Counted from the first letter of the stretch, positions 25,368 through 35,298 are shown. The stretch: 64,000 nucleotides of DNA from JBFXJF01 sp050175155 (GCA_050175155.1 JBFXJF010000006.1:61863-125862); one strand, 5' to 3'. Numbers and translations: made by a program. Notes: generated from the sequence alone by a model not told the origin.

Positions 25368-26452
25368 AGGGAATACAAACATTAGGAATCATGGTTTGTA
25401 GGGATAGAGATTTATTTTTAGAAAGGGGCTTTTATAAAACCTTACAAAAGCTAGGTCAACAGCATGAACTGTCTGTCTACGTTTTTTACCCCAATTATGT
25501 AAATTGGAAAACTGAGATAGTTAAAGGCTTTCAATACAACTTTGACTCAAATATCTGGGAAAAGAAAAACTTTTCTTTACCCGATTTTATTTATGATAGA
25601 TGTTTTTTTACTTCGAAAAGAAAATACTTAACCTATAAGCCCTATATCAATTTATTAAGACAAAATAAAAATACTAAATTCCTTGGTGTTGGTTTAAATG
25701 GAAAGTGGCAAGTATATAATATTCTTCTTAACCACCCTTTATTTAGACGGTATCTACCAAAAACAAAATTATATAAAAATGAGAAACAACTTGCTGAATG
25801 GCTCTCCTCTGGGTCAATAATCTTAAAACCTGTAGGCGGAACACATGGTAATGGTGTTATAAAAATATCTAAAAAAGCTCATGATTACGAAGTAATCGGA
25901 CATAATTTATCTAGTAAAAATATTTACCGCATATTTAATAATCAAAAAAGTTTTTATAAATGGGTTAGTTCGTTCACTTACAAAAATAACTACCTAATTC
26001 AACAATACTTATCTTTAAATACTAGCGGTAATAACCCCTTTGATATTAGAGTTTTAGTTCAAAAAAATTCTAAAGGCGAATGGGAGATAACTGGTAGCGC
26101 TGCAAGAGTTGGACTCTCCTCTAATGTTACTTCTAATCTTCATAGCGGAAGTTCAGTCCAATCTACAAACTCTTTATTAATCAAAGAATTTGGAATTATA
26201 AAAGCTGACAAAATAATCAAGGAAATTTATGAAATAAGTCTAACTTTGCCTAGTTATTTAGAATCTAATCATGGTAATTTAGTTGAACTTGGGTTAGATA
26301 TTGGGGTTGATAAAACGGGGAGAGTATGGATTATTGAAGTAAATTCAAAACCAGGAAGAAAAGTATTTGCATTAATAAATAATAAAAATATTCAATTTAA
26401 GTCGACTATTCAGCCGATTCTATATGCAAATTACTTAAAAACAATTAGCTAA
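25364..26452 (+). CDS. YheC/YheD-family ATP-grasp protein, paralogue 2 (short form)
   Basis: 362 residues, lacking the about 95-residue N-terminal region of its three neighbours and starting directly with the GIMVCRDRD strand. It keeps the ATP-grasp core: LPDFIYDRCF, ILKPVGGTHGNGVIKISKK, FDIRVLVQKNSKGEWEITG, and NLVELGLDIGVDKTGRVWIIEVNSKPGR. The YNR motif is YDR here. GTG start overlaps the previous stop by 4 bp, implying translational coupling. Confidence 0.83.
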   Translation: MKGIQTLGIMVCRDRDLFLERGFYKTLQKLGQQHELSVYVFYPNYVNWKTEIVKGFQYNFDSNIWEKKNFSLPDFIYDRCFFTSKRKYLTYKPYINLLRQNKNTKFLGVGLNGKWQVYNILLNHPLFRRYLPKTKLYKNEKQLAEWLSSGSIILKPVGGTHGNGVIKISKKAHDYEVIGHNLSSKNIYRIFNNQKSFYKWVSSFTYKNNYLIQQYLSLNTSGNNPFDIRVLVQKNSKGEWEITGSAARVGLSSNVTSNLHSGSSVQSTNSLLIKEFGIIKADKIIKEIYEISLTLPSYLESNHGNLVELGLDIGVDKTGRVWIIEVNSKPGRKVFALINNKNIQFKSTIQPILYANYLKTIS

Positions 26453-26484
26453 AGAAGTTTTATATGTATAGGAGGAAATACAGT

Positions 26485-27897
26485 ATGAATTGTTTTACTG
26501 TAAATATAAAATTCAGTAAAAGCCAACAAGAACGAATATATATCCCTTCCTTTTTGATTCAAAAACTTAATATAAAAAATAATCAAAGAATGCCTATATA
26601 TTTTGGCCTTACTAAAAAAAGTATGGTATTAATTAGTTCCATAAAATCTGATAAAAATGAGATATTAATGACTACTGCTTTAAAAAACAGTCTTTCTTTC
26701 CCATTTAAAAAAAACCTTTTATTAAAGAGGGAGTCTGACGGTCTTCGTCTAGGACCAATCATCGGCATACTTACAACTGATATAACAGGCAAAAAATTTA
26801 GCAATCCAGCAACATCAGCGTATCATCCACATAGTATCTTTTTTAAAAGCCTATTAAAACCAGGCAAATCTTTTCCTGCATTTTATTTTGTTTTTACCCC
26901 GAATAATGTGAATTGGAATACTCAAACGATTAAAGGTTTTTCCAATATAAAGAATAACAGTATAACAAATTGGCAAACTATCGAATTTCCCCTTCCTGAT
27001 GTTGTTTATAACCGTATTCCTAATAGAACAATTGAAAAAAAGGAAATCGTCCAAAATTTTAAACATAACTACCTGCAAATTGGTGGTAAAATGTTTAATT
27101 ATGATTTTTATAATAAATGGGATGTTTATCAAATTCTAAGTAATGATAGTTTTTGTTATAAGTATGCACCCGAAACACTCCTTAATCCATCTCTTACTGA
27201 TTTTAATGAGTTAATTAGTCGACATCCACTTATCTATCTTAAACCAGCTAATGGTAGCTTAGGTTTAGGAATTTTTAAGATAGAGCGGCTTGATAATACT
27301 TATTATGTAAAATATCGTCTTGGATCTAAAAATATATCATTAACATTCAAAAATATTAACTCTATTTATAAGTATATATTTTCGAAAAAAAGTTCTAAAA
27401 ACTATCTTCTTCAACAAGGTATTAATTTAATTGATTATCAAAATAGCCCTGTTGATTTTCGTGTGCAATTACATAAAGATCAACATAATCAATGGCAAGT
27501 AACAGCGATTGGAGCTAAAGCTGCAGATAAAGATAGTGTTACCACCCACCTTAGAACAGGGGGTAAATTACTCGATAGTGAAAAATATCTTATTTATAAA
27601 TTTAACAATCAAGCGAAGAATCTAATTAATAAGATCAAATCATCTTCAATTGAAATAGTTAAAACAATAGAAAAAAATACAGATTCACCAATTGGAGAAT
27701 TAGGTTTAGATATTGGGATAGATAATAAACAAAATATTTGGTTATTTGAAGTAAATTCAAAGCCAGGACGGTCAATCTTTAAACATCCAAGTCTAAAAAC
27801 TGCCCTAAATAATTCAAATAATTTACTATTACAGTACTCCACTTATCTAGCTGGTTTTAATTTTGAAAAACCCAATTTAACGGAGGGAGTAATGTGA
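26485..27897 (+). CDS. YheC/YheD-family ATP-grasp protein, paralogue 3
   Basis: 470 residues with the N-terminal region plus ATP-grasp core: LGPIIGILTTDI, LPDVVYNRIPNRTIEKKE, YLKPANGSLGLGIFKIERL, VDFRVQLHKDQHNQWQVTA and PIGELGLDIGIDNKQNIWLFEVNSKPGRS. The frame opens at 26464, but AGGAGG lies inside that extension, so ATG 26485 is the start. Note VQLHKD in place of the LVQKN of the other copies, which may alter the active site or only reflect divergence. The stop overlaps the next GTG by 4 bp. Confidence 0.85.
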   Translation: MNCFTVNIKFSKSQQERIYIPSFLIQKLNIKNNQRMPIYFGLTKKSMVLISSIKSDKNEILMTTALKNSLSFPFKKNLLLKRESDGLRLGPIIGILTTDITGKKFSNPATSAYHPHSIFFKSLLKPGKSFPAFYFVFTPNNVNWNTQTIKGFSNIKNNSITNWQTIEFPLPDVVYNRIPNRTIEKKEIVQNFKHNYLQIGGKMFNYDFYNKWDVYQILSNDSFCYKYAPETLLNPSLTDFNELISRHPLIYLKPANGSLGLGIFKIERLDNTYYVKYRLGSKNISLTFKNINSIYKYIFSKKSSKNYLLQQGINLIDYQNSPVDFRVQLHKDQHNQWQVTAIGAKAADKDSVTTHLRTGGKLLDSEKYLIYKFNNQAKNLINKIKSSSIEIVKTIEKNTDSPIGELGLDIGIDNKQNIWLFEVNSKPGRSIFKHPSLKTALNNSNNLLLQYSTYLAGFNFEKPNLTEGVM

Positions 27898-29171
27898 TAA
27901 TACCAAATTATGCCTTTATTTTAGTTTCACCTAATAATCCTCTAGGAATAGCTTTTCCGAATAGGCTTAACTTGAAAAACAATACACTTCCTATTGTGGC
28001 CGGCCATAACAATCAATATAAAGGTTATTTATTGAAGAAAGACGTTATAAATATTAAGGAAACTTATCCGATTAGATTTAAAAAAATAGATAATTATTAC
28101 AAGGCGGGTCCACTAGTAGGAATTTTAACAACAAGGGATGCAAAGGGTTTCAAAGGTAATAAAAATAACTACATCGACCTTATTCTGATGGGGATAAAAA
28201 CAGGTGTATTAGTTTATGTATTTACAGCAGAATCCTTAGATAAGCAGAACAGAACTGTCGAAGGCTACTTATATCTACCTACTAATGGAACCTGGCAAAA
28301 GAAAAAAATGCCTTTACCGGACGTTGTTTATAATCGTATACCTTCAAGAAAAGAAGAGAAAAGAATAATAATAAATGAAACAGTTAATTATCTAGAGAAA
28401 GAACATATTCCCTATTTCAACCATTATTTCTTCGATAAAGTTACATTATATAAGTGGATGAGTAAAACAAAGGAATTCGATCGTTTTATACCTGATACCA
28501 GATCATTAACAATAGAAAATCTAAGGAAGATGTTAGACACTTATCATATGATTTACTTAAAGCCTGTACACGGTAAGGCTGGGATTGGATTTATTAAAAT
28601 TGAAAAGAAGGATAATATATACTTTTTAACTTACCAAGGTTCAAAAATTACTCAGCGTAAAACATTAGATAGTTTTAATCTCTTATGGAAAGATATTATC
28701 TCACTTATTAATAAGAAAAATTATATTATTCAAAGAGGTATAAACTTAAAAGAATATCACTCATATCCTTTTGATATAAGAATACTGGTTCAAAAAAACG
28801 GTGAGGGAATATGGAAAGTGTCTGGAATAGGAATTAGAGTAGCAGGAGCACGGAGCATTACAACCCATGTTCCTAGGGGCGGATATATTGAAATGCCGTT
28901 TAAGGTTTTTAACTACTCCTTTGGTAAAAAAGCTAATGATTGGGAAGATGCAATTTCAAAATTAACAATAGAGATGGCAAAACACATAGAAAAACGTTCT
29001 GAAAAAAACTTAGGGGAATTATCATTAGATCTAGGAATTGATAAGGAGAATAACTTGTGGTTTTTTGAGGCAAATTCAAAACCAATGAAATTCGATGAAC
29101 CTAATATTAGATATACCTCACTACTTAGACTAATGCAATATTTTAGATTCCTTACTGGATTTACTGATTGA
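27894..29171 (+). CDS. YheC/YheD-family ATP-grasp protein, paralogue 4
   Basis: 425 residues with GPLVGILTTRDAKGFKGN, LPDVVYNRIPSRKEEKR, YLKPVHGKAGIGFIKIEKK, FDIRILVQKNGEGIWKVSG and NLGELSLDLGIDKENNLWFFEANSKPMK. The usual EVNSKP at the metal site is EANSKP. GTG start overlapping the previous stop is preceded by GGAGGGAG. A GNAT gene follows 10 bp downstream, so five genes from 24000 to 29658 form one tight operon. Confidence 0.85.
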   Translation: MIIPNYAFILVSPNNPLGIAFPNRLNLKNNTLPIVAGHNNQYKGYLLKKDVINIKETYPIRFKKIDNYYKAGPLVGILTTRDAKGFKGNKNNYIDLILMGIKTGVLVYVFTAESLDKQNRTVEGYLYLPTNGTWQKKKMPLPDVVYNRIPSRKEEKRIIINETVNYLEKEHIPYFNHYFFDKVTLYKWMSKTKEFDRFIPDTRSLTIENLRKMLDTYHMIYLKPVHGKAGIGFIKIEKKDNIYFLTYQGSKITQRKTLDSFNLLWKDIISLINKKNYIIQRGINLKEYHSYPFDIRILVQKNGEGIWKVSGIGIRVAGARSITTHVPRGGYIEMPFKVFNYSFGKKANDWEDAISKLTIEMAKHIEKRSEKNLGELSLDLGIDKENNLWFFEANSKPMKFDEPNIRYTSLLRLMQYFRFLTGFTD

Positions 29172-29181
29172 GGAGTTTATT

Positions 29182-29658
29182 ATGACGAAGATTAAAATTA
29201 CGAAAACTACACCAGATACTCTCAGAATTAGATTAATTAGATTTATCTCAACATATGGTGACGGTCATATAACTTTACGTGCTATTAAATGGTTAAGAAC
29301 TTCTGCTTTTTCTTCTCTAAACTTTAATAATGGTGATTTAATTCATGTTTGTTTAGATAATAATCAAAAAATTCTTGCTGTTTTTGCAGTTTCACACTTT
29401 GGGTTAGATCATTCATTAATAGTAGTTCATCCTTCAATTAGGAAAAAAGGAATAGCACGTAGTCTTATGAGTAAAACATTAGATGATATAGATCGCTTAT
29501 ATGTAAGAGTTGCTAATGATAATATACCCAGTCTAAAACTCTGTTTCTCAATCGGTATGAGAGCATTTGACTTAACCAAAGGTCCTACTGGAAAACCAAC
29601 CTTAATTATGGGATATGGAAATTTCAGTCTCGAGGAGTGGAATAAATATAATTCATAG
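29182..29658 (+). CDS. GNAT-family N-acetyltransferase
   Basis: 158 residues. The acetyl-CoA pyrophosphate-binding motif is visible as VVHPSIRKKGIARSLMSKTL (about 87-106), followed by VANDNIPSLKLCFSIGMRAF typical of the GNAT C-terminal half. Substrate cannot be told. The ATG has GAGGAG upstream and it is the last gene of the YheC/D operon, which suggests it modifies the same product or a spore-coat component (inference). Confidence 0.8.
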   Translation: MTKIKITKTTPDTLRIRLIRFISTYGDGHITLRAIKWLRTSAFSSLNFNNGDLIHVCLDNNQKILAVFAVSHFGLDHSLIVVHPSIRKKGIARSLMSKTLDDIDRLYVRVANDNIPSLKLCFSIGMRAFDLTKGPTGKPTLIMGYGNFSLEEWNKYNS

Positions 29659-29709
29659 GGTTTTTTTAATTAAAGATGGTATAGCCTTCTTTTTTTTTAT
29701 TTCTACTAG

Positions 29710-29739
29710 TGTATATTTTAGATTTTTTTTAAAATACTA
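29710..29739 (+). promoter_or_regulatory. Candidate sigma-G-type promoter of the ger operon
   Basis: TGTATA at 29710-29715, a 17-nt spacer, and AATACTA at 29733-29739 resemble the sigma-G consensus (TGMATR and CATAMTA). Germinant receptor operons are forespore-expressed in Bacillus. The gerA-type GTG start is 25 bp downstream. Confidence 0.4.
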
Positions 29740-29763
29740 AAGGTAGATTGGAGGATAAATAGA

Positions 29764-31353
29764 GTGACAAACAAAAGAAAGTTCAAATTTTTTAGAAAAA
29801 ATAATAGTAGTAGTAATGTTTCCAAAGAAGTTTCTCCAGAAAGTCCTCTATCAAAATCCTTAGATGATAATGTTAAAAATATTATTACCGATACTGGAAA
29901 TAGCGCAGATATAATCGTTAGAAGGATAATTATAGGCAGGGAGAACAAAGTTGAAGCTGCAATTATCTATACTGATGGTTTAGTTAATATGGATTACATA
30001 AATAACTTTCTTGAAGTTTTATTTACCAGATTTCCCGAAAACCAAGGCAATACACCTATAATAAAAACTATAAAAGAAAAATTATTAAATATAGGTGAGG
30101 TTACACATTCAAAAAATAGAATAGAAATTATAAATGGTATTCTTACAGGCGACACAGCCATAATTATTGATAAATGTGATATTGCCTTACTTGCTAGTAC
30201 AAAGGGTTGGGAACAAAGGGCAATTCTCGAACCACAGAACCAACAAGTTATTAGGGGTCCTCGACAAAGCTTTGTTGAAAATATAAGAACAAATACTGCG
30301 TTAATTAGAAGATACTTAGGCACATCAAAGTTAAGATTAGATCAAGTAAAAGTTGGAAAATTATCGGAAACAAAAGTAGGTATTATGTATATAGAAGGTA
30401 CTGCGAACAAAAAAATTGTTAATGAAGTAAAAAACCGAATTAGTAAAGTTGATGTTGATGTACTGCTTGGTGTGGGTGTACTTGAAGAACTTATCCAGGA
30501 TAATCCCCTAACATGGTTTCCAACAATCGCATATACTGAACGTCCTGATATGGCTGTAGGAAATTTAGTTGAGGGCAGGGTTCTCATTCTAGTAGATGGT
30601 AATCCCTTTGTAATGGTTGTTCCTGTAACATTTTTTATGTTTTTTCAATCTGCTGATGACTACTACCTAAAATATCAAATCAGTTCACTTCTAAGAATAT
30701 TGAGATATATTACCCTTTTCATTTCTGTGGCTTTACCATCAATGTATGTAGCCATTACAACTTATAATCAAGAAATATTGCCCACTACCATATTAATTTC
30801 TTTAGCGTCACAAAGAGAAGGAGTTCCCTTCCCAACATTTTTAGAAACCTTTATTTTAGTATTTATTTTTGAAGTATTGCGTGAAGCTGGTCTTCGAATG
30901 CCTAAACCACTTGGTCAAGCAATATCAATAGTTGGTGCATTAGTACTAGGTACAGCTGCTGTTGAAGCTGGTATTTTCACTGCAACTGTTGTTATTGTCG
31001 TAGCAATGACAGCAATTGCAGACTTTACCTCACCATATATAGAAATATCTAATGCGGTCAGAATCGCAAGATTTATCTGGTTAATATTGAGTTCTATTTA
31101 TGGTTTATTTGGTTTATTGTTTGCTTTAATCATTGCTACTGTCCACTTAGCATCTCTACGTTCCTTTGGTGTCCCTTATTTAAATGGTTTTGCTCCCTTT
31201 AATTTTGGTGAACAAAAAGATTTGCTTATTAGAGCCCCTTGGTTTCTAATGAATAACCGACCGCATTTGTTAGCCCAAAAAAACTTTAAACGTCAAAATC
31301 AAGATGTACCTAAGCCACCTGCTGACAGGCAAAGGAGGGGCAATAATGAATAG
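29764..31353 (+). CDS. GerA-type germinant receptor subunit A
   Basis: 529 residues, subunit A of a spore germinant receptor in the inner spore membrane. A basic N-terminal cytoplasmic domain carries the family segments EAAIIYTDGLVNMDYINNFL, LTGDTAIIIDKCDIALLAS, EPQNQQVIRGPRQSFVENIRTNTALIRRYLGT and LEELIQDNPLTWFPTIAYTERPD. Several membrane helices follow from about residue 285, with REGVPFPTFLETFILVFIFEVLREAGLRMPK. GTG start with GGAGG upstream. First of four genes in the receptor operon. Ligand cannot be predicted. Confidence 0.95.
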   Translation: MTNKRKFKFFRKNNSSSNVSKEVSPESPLSKSLDDNVKNIITDTGNSADIIVRRIIIGRENKVEAAIIYTDGLVNMDYINNFLEVLFTRFPENQGNTPIIKTIKEKLLNIGEVTHSKNRIEIINGILTGDTAIIIDKCDIALLASTKGWEQRAILEPQNQQVIRGPRQSFVENIRTNTALIRRYLGTSKLRLDQVKVGKLSETKVGIMYIEGTANKKIVNEVKNRISKVDVDVLLGVGVLEELIQDNPLTWFPTIAYTERPDMAVGNLVEGRVLILVDGNPFVMVVPVTFFMFFQSADDYYLKYQISSLLRILRYITLFISVALPSMYVAITTYNQEILPTTILISLASQREGVPFPTFLETFILVFIFEVLREAGLRMPKPLGQAISIVGALVLGTAAVEAGIFTATVVIVVAMTAIADFTSPYIEISNAVRIARFIWLILSSIYGLFGLLFALIIATVHLASLRSFGVPYLNGFAPFNFGEQKDLLIRAPWFLMNNRPHLLAQKNFKRQNQDVPKPPADRQRRGNNE

Positions 31354-32545
31354 CAAAAATTCAATAATTCTACTGCTAGTAATTATATGCCAAATTATTA
31401 TTCTCCCTGGCTGCTGGGATCGAAGGGAACTAAACGAACTTTCAATTGTAAGTGCTGTTGGAATCGAGCTGGCCGAACAAGAAGAGGAATTAACTTATAT
31501 TTTCCAAATAATCAATCCTTCGGCAATAACAGGAAAAGGGATTGGTGGTATGAAAGTTCCATTTGTTGTCGAGAGTTGCGAAGGTAAAACTATTTTTGAA
31601 GTAAGCGCTAAAGCGAATACTATTTTACCTAGAGAATTATACTATGATCATCTTCAAGTTTTCATAATTAGTTATAACTATGCAAAAGAAAAAGGAATTG
31701 CTGAAATTCTAGACGGATTTTATAGAAACCATGAAGTCAGAGAAAATATTTTAGTATTAATTTCTTATGATAGTAAAACTGAAAATGTACTATCTACCTT
31801 GACTACATTAGAAAATATTAACGGTATTTATATAAAAAATATTCTAAATAATTCTTATAAGAATGCAAGTACAACCAAACCTATAGAGCTAAGGGAGATA
31901 GTTAATACACTATCAAGTGAGACAAAATCACTTGTGGTTCCATTGATAGACGTCTCAGAAACTGAAGATCTTAGTAGTATTTCATTGGCCCAATCTACTA
32001 ACCGAGAAGCAACAATTAAGATTGCAGGTTTGGCTGTTTTTAAAAAAGACAAGGTTATTGGGACATTAGACCATTTAGAAACATTAGCTCTTAACTGTAT
32101 AAATGATAAACTAAAAAAAGCAATCTGCGTCGTCTCATATAAAGGAGGGAATAATTCTATTGAGTTGGTAAACTCAAAAACAAAAATAAAAGCTGATTTT
32201 AAAAACGGACAACCACAAATTTCTATAGATGTAAAACATAGAGCAAATATTAATGAGATTAATGTTGCCATTGACTTGTCTGATCCTAAAGTTATTAAGG
32301 ACTTAGAAAAAGAAGTCGATGAAAAAATAAATATGGAAATCAGGAAACTAATAAAAAAAGCACAAAAGGAATTGAATCTTGACATTTTTGGGTTTGGTGA
32401 AGCTTTAAGAAGAGAGAATCCAAAGGAATGGGAAAAAATTAAAACGGATTGGGAAAGTTATTTCGTTGATTTAAAAGTCGAAATAAAAGTGAATACTACA
32501 ATACAAGAAGTAGAAATGAAAAACAAAACTTTTCTTAAAAATTAA
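31346..32545 (+). CDS. GerC-type germinant receptor lipoprotein subunit
   Basis: 399 residues. The signal peptide ends in the lipobox LPGC, followed by WDRRELNELSIVSAVGIEL, the hallmark of Ger(x)C proteins. Later segments IKIAGLAVFKKDKVIGTLD and the C-terminal FGFGEALRRENPKEWEKIK fit too. The frame opens at 31304, but ATG 31346 has AAAGGAGGGG upstream and places the signal peptide correctly. It overlaps the subunit A stop by 8 bp. It anchors to the outer face of the inner spore membrane. Confidence 0.94.
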   Translation: MNSKNSIILLLVIICQIIILPGCWDRRELNELSIVSAVGIELAEQEEELTYIFQIINPSAITGKGIGGMKVPFVVESCEGKTIFEVSAKANTILPRELYYDHLQVFIISYNYAKEKGIAEILDGFYRNHEVRENILVLISYDSKTENVLSTLTTLENINGIYIKNILNNSYKNASTTKPIELREIVNTLSSETKSLVVPLIDVSETEDLSSISLAQSTNREATIKIAGLAVFKKDKVIGTLDHLETLALNCINDKLKKAICVVSYKGGNNSIELVNSKTKIKADFKNGQPQISIDVKHRANINEINVAIDLSDPKVIKDLEKEVDEKINMEIRKLIKKAQKELNLDIFGFGEALRRENPKEWEKIKTDWESYFVDLKVEIKVNTTIQEVEMKNKTFLKN

Positions 32546-32559
32546 AGAGGAGTTAGCAA

Positions 32560-32790
32560 ATGAAAACCTTTTTCTTAGTTTTATTTATTACCTTTGTTTC
32601 AATGTTAGAAATTAAAATATTATATGCAAAAAAAAAGATAAGGGAAATATATGCCTTCTCTATTTTAATGTTAATTGCTACCTATTTATCAGTAGGTCAA
32701 TTATTAGAAATAAATATTTCTAATCCAATTAATAATTTAAATATAATTTTCAGACCAATTCAAACTTGGTTTTTTAGTTTTCTTAGTTAA
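32560..32790 (+). CDS. Small two-helix protein in the germinant receptor operon
   Basis: 76 residues with two membrane helices (about 2-19 and 25-46) and a hydrophobic tail. It lies 14 bp after the C subunit and 28 bp before the B subunit, with GAGGAG at its start. Small two-helix D-type proteins occur in some ger operons, and this may be one, but no recognisable motif supports the assignment. Confidence 0.65.
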   Translation: MKTFFLVLFITFVSMLEIKILYAKKKIREIYAFSILMLIATYLSVGQLLEINISNPINNLNIIFRPIQTWFFSFLS

Positions 32791-32818
32791 ATTTACTTTA
32801 AAATAGTCGGAGGGTTAA

Positions 32819-33916
32819 ATGTTAGAAAATGGTAAAATAAGCCGGTTTCAACTTTGGTTATTATTAATAAATTTTTTAATAGGAAGTGCTATTATATTCA
32901 TTCCATCTAGTATAATTAGTACTTCAAAACAAGATGCATGGTTATCTATGTTATTACTTATATTTATTGGAAGTTTCTTTATTGTATTAGTCTCAACACT
33001 ATCGAAATTACATTTCGGTAAAACTATTGTAGCAATTAATACAGAAGTTTTCGGCAAGATAATAGGATTAGTGGTTAACATCTTTTATGTCTGGTTCTTT
33101 ATTCTTTTATCTGCAATATTACTTCGTGAAATTGCTGATATAATGAAGGTAATTACATTAAATGATACCCCATTATTAGTTATTAACGTTCTAGTATCAA
33201 TTTTAGTCTTCTATGCTGCGTTTTATGGTTTAGAAGTTTACGCCCGTGCTAATGAGATATTTTCACTAGTTGCATTTATCGGGTTTTTATTAACAATCCT
33301 ATTAGTTACCCCCATAATGGAAATAGAAAGATTAAAACCAATTTTTGATGAAGGCTTTAAAACAATAATTAAAGGAATGATCCCAGCTATAGGGTTTACT
33401 TATGGAGAGATGGCTGTTTTTTTTATGGTTATTCCATTCGTTAACAATAAAAAGCACTTAACTAAAATTCTTCTAAGCAGTGGTTTAATTGCTGGTTTAT
33501 CACTATTACTAATAGTTGTCACCTCTATTCTTGTTTTAGATGTTCCTGAGTCGGGAGCATCAATTTTTGCTCCAATAACACTTGCAAGATTAATTCGTGT
33601 GGGAGATTTTTTATCACGTGTTGAGATAATTTTTTATTTTACATTTTTTTCAACCCTCTATATAAAACTTTGTCTTACATTCTATGCTGGTGTATTAGCC
33701 GTTTCTGAGGTTTTTAAATTATCTTTTTATCGTCCAGTAATTATTCCAATGTTAATTATTGTTATCAGTCTTTCATTGCTTATAACCGATAGTATTATTG
33801 AGTTTCTTGACTTTAGTAGCAATTCTTGGCTACCATTTACACTAATTTCCTCTTTTGTAATACCAATAATATTATTGATATTAACACTTATTAAAAAGAA
33901 AAAAACCTCTAGTTAA
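32819..33916 (+). CDS. GerB-type germinant receptor permease subunit
   Basis: 365 residues with about ten membrane helices of the amino acid-permease-like spore germination family. Family segments include ISRFQLWLLLINFLIGSAII at the start, IADIMKVITLNDTP, and PAIGFTYGEMAVFFMVIPFVNN. The order A-C-small-B matches gerK-like operons. The start at 32819 (TG-rich, ATG) has CGGAGGG upstream. Transcription ends at the hairpin 33903-33929. Confidence 0.93.
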   Translation: MLENGKISRFQLWLLLINFLIGSAIIFIPSSIISTSKQDAWLSMLLLIFIGSFFIVLVSTLSKLHFGKTIVAINTEVFGKIIGLVVNIFYVWFFILLSAILLREIADIMKVITLNDTPLLVINVLVSILVFYAAFYGLEVYARANEIFSLVAFIGFLLTILLVTPIMEIERLKPIFDEGFKTIIKGMIPAIGFTYGEMAVFFMVIPFVNNKKHLTKILLSSGLIAGLSLLLIVVTSILVLDVPESGASIFAPITLARLIRVGDFLSRVEIIFYFTFFSTLYIKLCLTFYAGVLAVSEVFKLSFYRPVIIPMLIIVISLSLLITDSIIEFLDFSSNSWLPFTLISSFVIPIILLILTLIKKKKTSS

Positions 33917-33929
33917 ATACTAGAGGTTT
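33903..33929 (+). terminator. Terminator of the ger operon
   Basis: 10-bp stem (AAACCTCTAG, CTAGAGGTTT) with a 7-nt loop that contains the start of the B-subunit stop codon region, so the hairpin begins inside the last codons. It may serve both strands, since the LysM-GH18 gene converges on it. Confidence 0.8.
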
Positions 33930-33953
33930 CATGTTGTTAAATAAGTATGATGA

Positions 33954-35240
33954 TCAGCTTCTCTTAATTATATTGAAATTATCTTGAAGCAGTAACCAAT
34001 TCTGTGGGAAGGATAATCCTAATTTCCAATAACTAATTCCTCTTAACCGATATCTCTTAATTAAATCAAACTTTGCCTGAATACTTCTAGCATCCTCAAA
34101 CCATACTTCGTGTTTAAGACCCTCTGCATCGGTATAATTAAAATATGGCGCTTGTGCTTTTTCATCATATAGAATCGAAACTTTTTGTCTTTTAGCTAAC
34201 TCAATTGCCTGTTGGGGACTTAATGCTTTTGCGGGATTACCTCCAGTCTTAAAAGGTTCCTTCCAATCATATCCATACAAGTTCTGTCCTAGCATTATTT
34301 TGTTTGCAGGCATTTCTGTCAACGCATATTGTACAACTTGTGTAACTGGTCCAATCGGACTTACTGCTTGGGGAGTACTAAATGTATATCCCCATTCGTA
34401 AGTCATAAGTATTGAGAAATCCACCACCTTACCATGTGCCGAATAATCATGAGCTGTATACCAAGGGCCTACTTGTTCAGCGCTAGTCTTTGGTGCTAAG
34501 GCTGTTGACATAATGAACCCAGCCGGCCTTAGTACACTAGCTGCCTTAGTAAGAAATCGATTATATGCCTCTGTATCTTTTGGATCAATAAATTCAAAAT
34601 CAAAGTGAATATCTTTAAAACCTAATCTATTTGCTGTTTTAATGATATTATTTAATAAATTAGTTGATACTTGATCATTTGTTAATATTGCACTTGCTAG
34701 TTCTTTACTAAATTGCCCTTCCTCTAGATTCGTTACTACTAACATATTAGTAACCCCATATTGTTTTGCGATAGTAGTTAAATCATCTAAAGGTGGTGGA
34801 GCTAAAGTTCCGTCTCTCTTCGCTTGGAAACTAAAGGGAGCTAAATAAGTCAGATAGGGACCAATCCTTCGAACTTCGATTTTTTGGGCTTCGGTAACTC
34901 TAGTTATCGGCTCAATATATGCATTTACTTCAATCGAAGTCTTCGGTCTAGGCGGTATATATAATCTAAATCCAACAAATAATATTGCATTATATGAAAT
35001 TGCATTGATTCTTGCTAATTCTCGGGGGTCAATATTATATCTTCTACTTATAGACCATAATGACTCACCTGGTTGGACCCAATGATATTTTCCTACTATA
35101 GGTATGACAAGAGCTTGACCAATAACTAATTGATTAGGATCAGGTATTTCGTTTGCTCTTACAATCTCTTGTACTGTTGTATTAAATGCTCGAGCTATTC
35201 CATATAATGTTTGCCCTCTACGTACCACATGAATTTGCAA
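33954..35240 (-). CDS. LysM-GH18 cortex-lytic type glycosidase (SleL/YaaH-like)
   Basis: 428 residues: two N-terminal LysM peptidoglycan-binding repeats (about 2-46 and 52-95, with VRRGQTLYGIARAF and VQPGESLWSISRRY) followed by a GH18 domain. The catalytic motif is DIHFDFEFIDPKD, with the acid Glu after D-x-D. The layout is that of SleL/YaaH, an N-acetylglucosaminidase acting on spore cortex fragments during germination. No signal peptide, as usual for this family. TTG start at 35240 with AAGGAGG 8 nt upstream. Its place beside a germinant receptor operon fits a germination role. Confidence 0.9.
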   Translation of the reverse strand: MQIHVVRRGQTLYGIARAFNTTVQEIVRANEIPDPNQLVIGQALVIPIVGKYHWVQPGESLWSISRRYNIDPRELARINAISYNAILFVGFRLYIPPRPKTSIEVNAYIEPITRVTEAQKIEVRRIGPYLTYLAPFSFQAKRDGTLAPPPLDDLTTIAKQYGVTNMLVVTNLEEGQFSKELASAILTNDQVSTNLLNNIIKTANRLGFKDIHFDFEFIDPKDTEAYNRFLTKAASVLRPAGFIMSTALAPKTSAEQVGPWYTAHDYSAHGKVVDFSILMTYEWGYTFSTPQAVSPIGPVTQVVQYALTEMPANKIMLGQNLYGYDWKEPFKTGGNPAKALSPQQAIELAKRQKVSILYDEKAQAPYFNYTDAEGLKHEVWFEDARSIQAKFDLIKRYRLRGISYWKLGLSFPQNWLLLQDNFNIIKRS

Positions 35241-35298
35241 GTCATTTCCTCCTTAGTAATTTTTTTACCATCGTATTCCCTAAGCGCCCATTTTGTGC

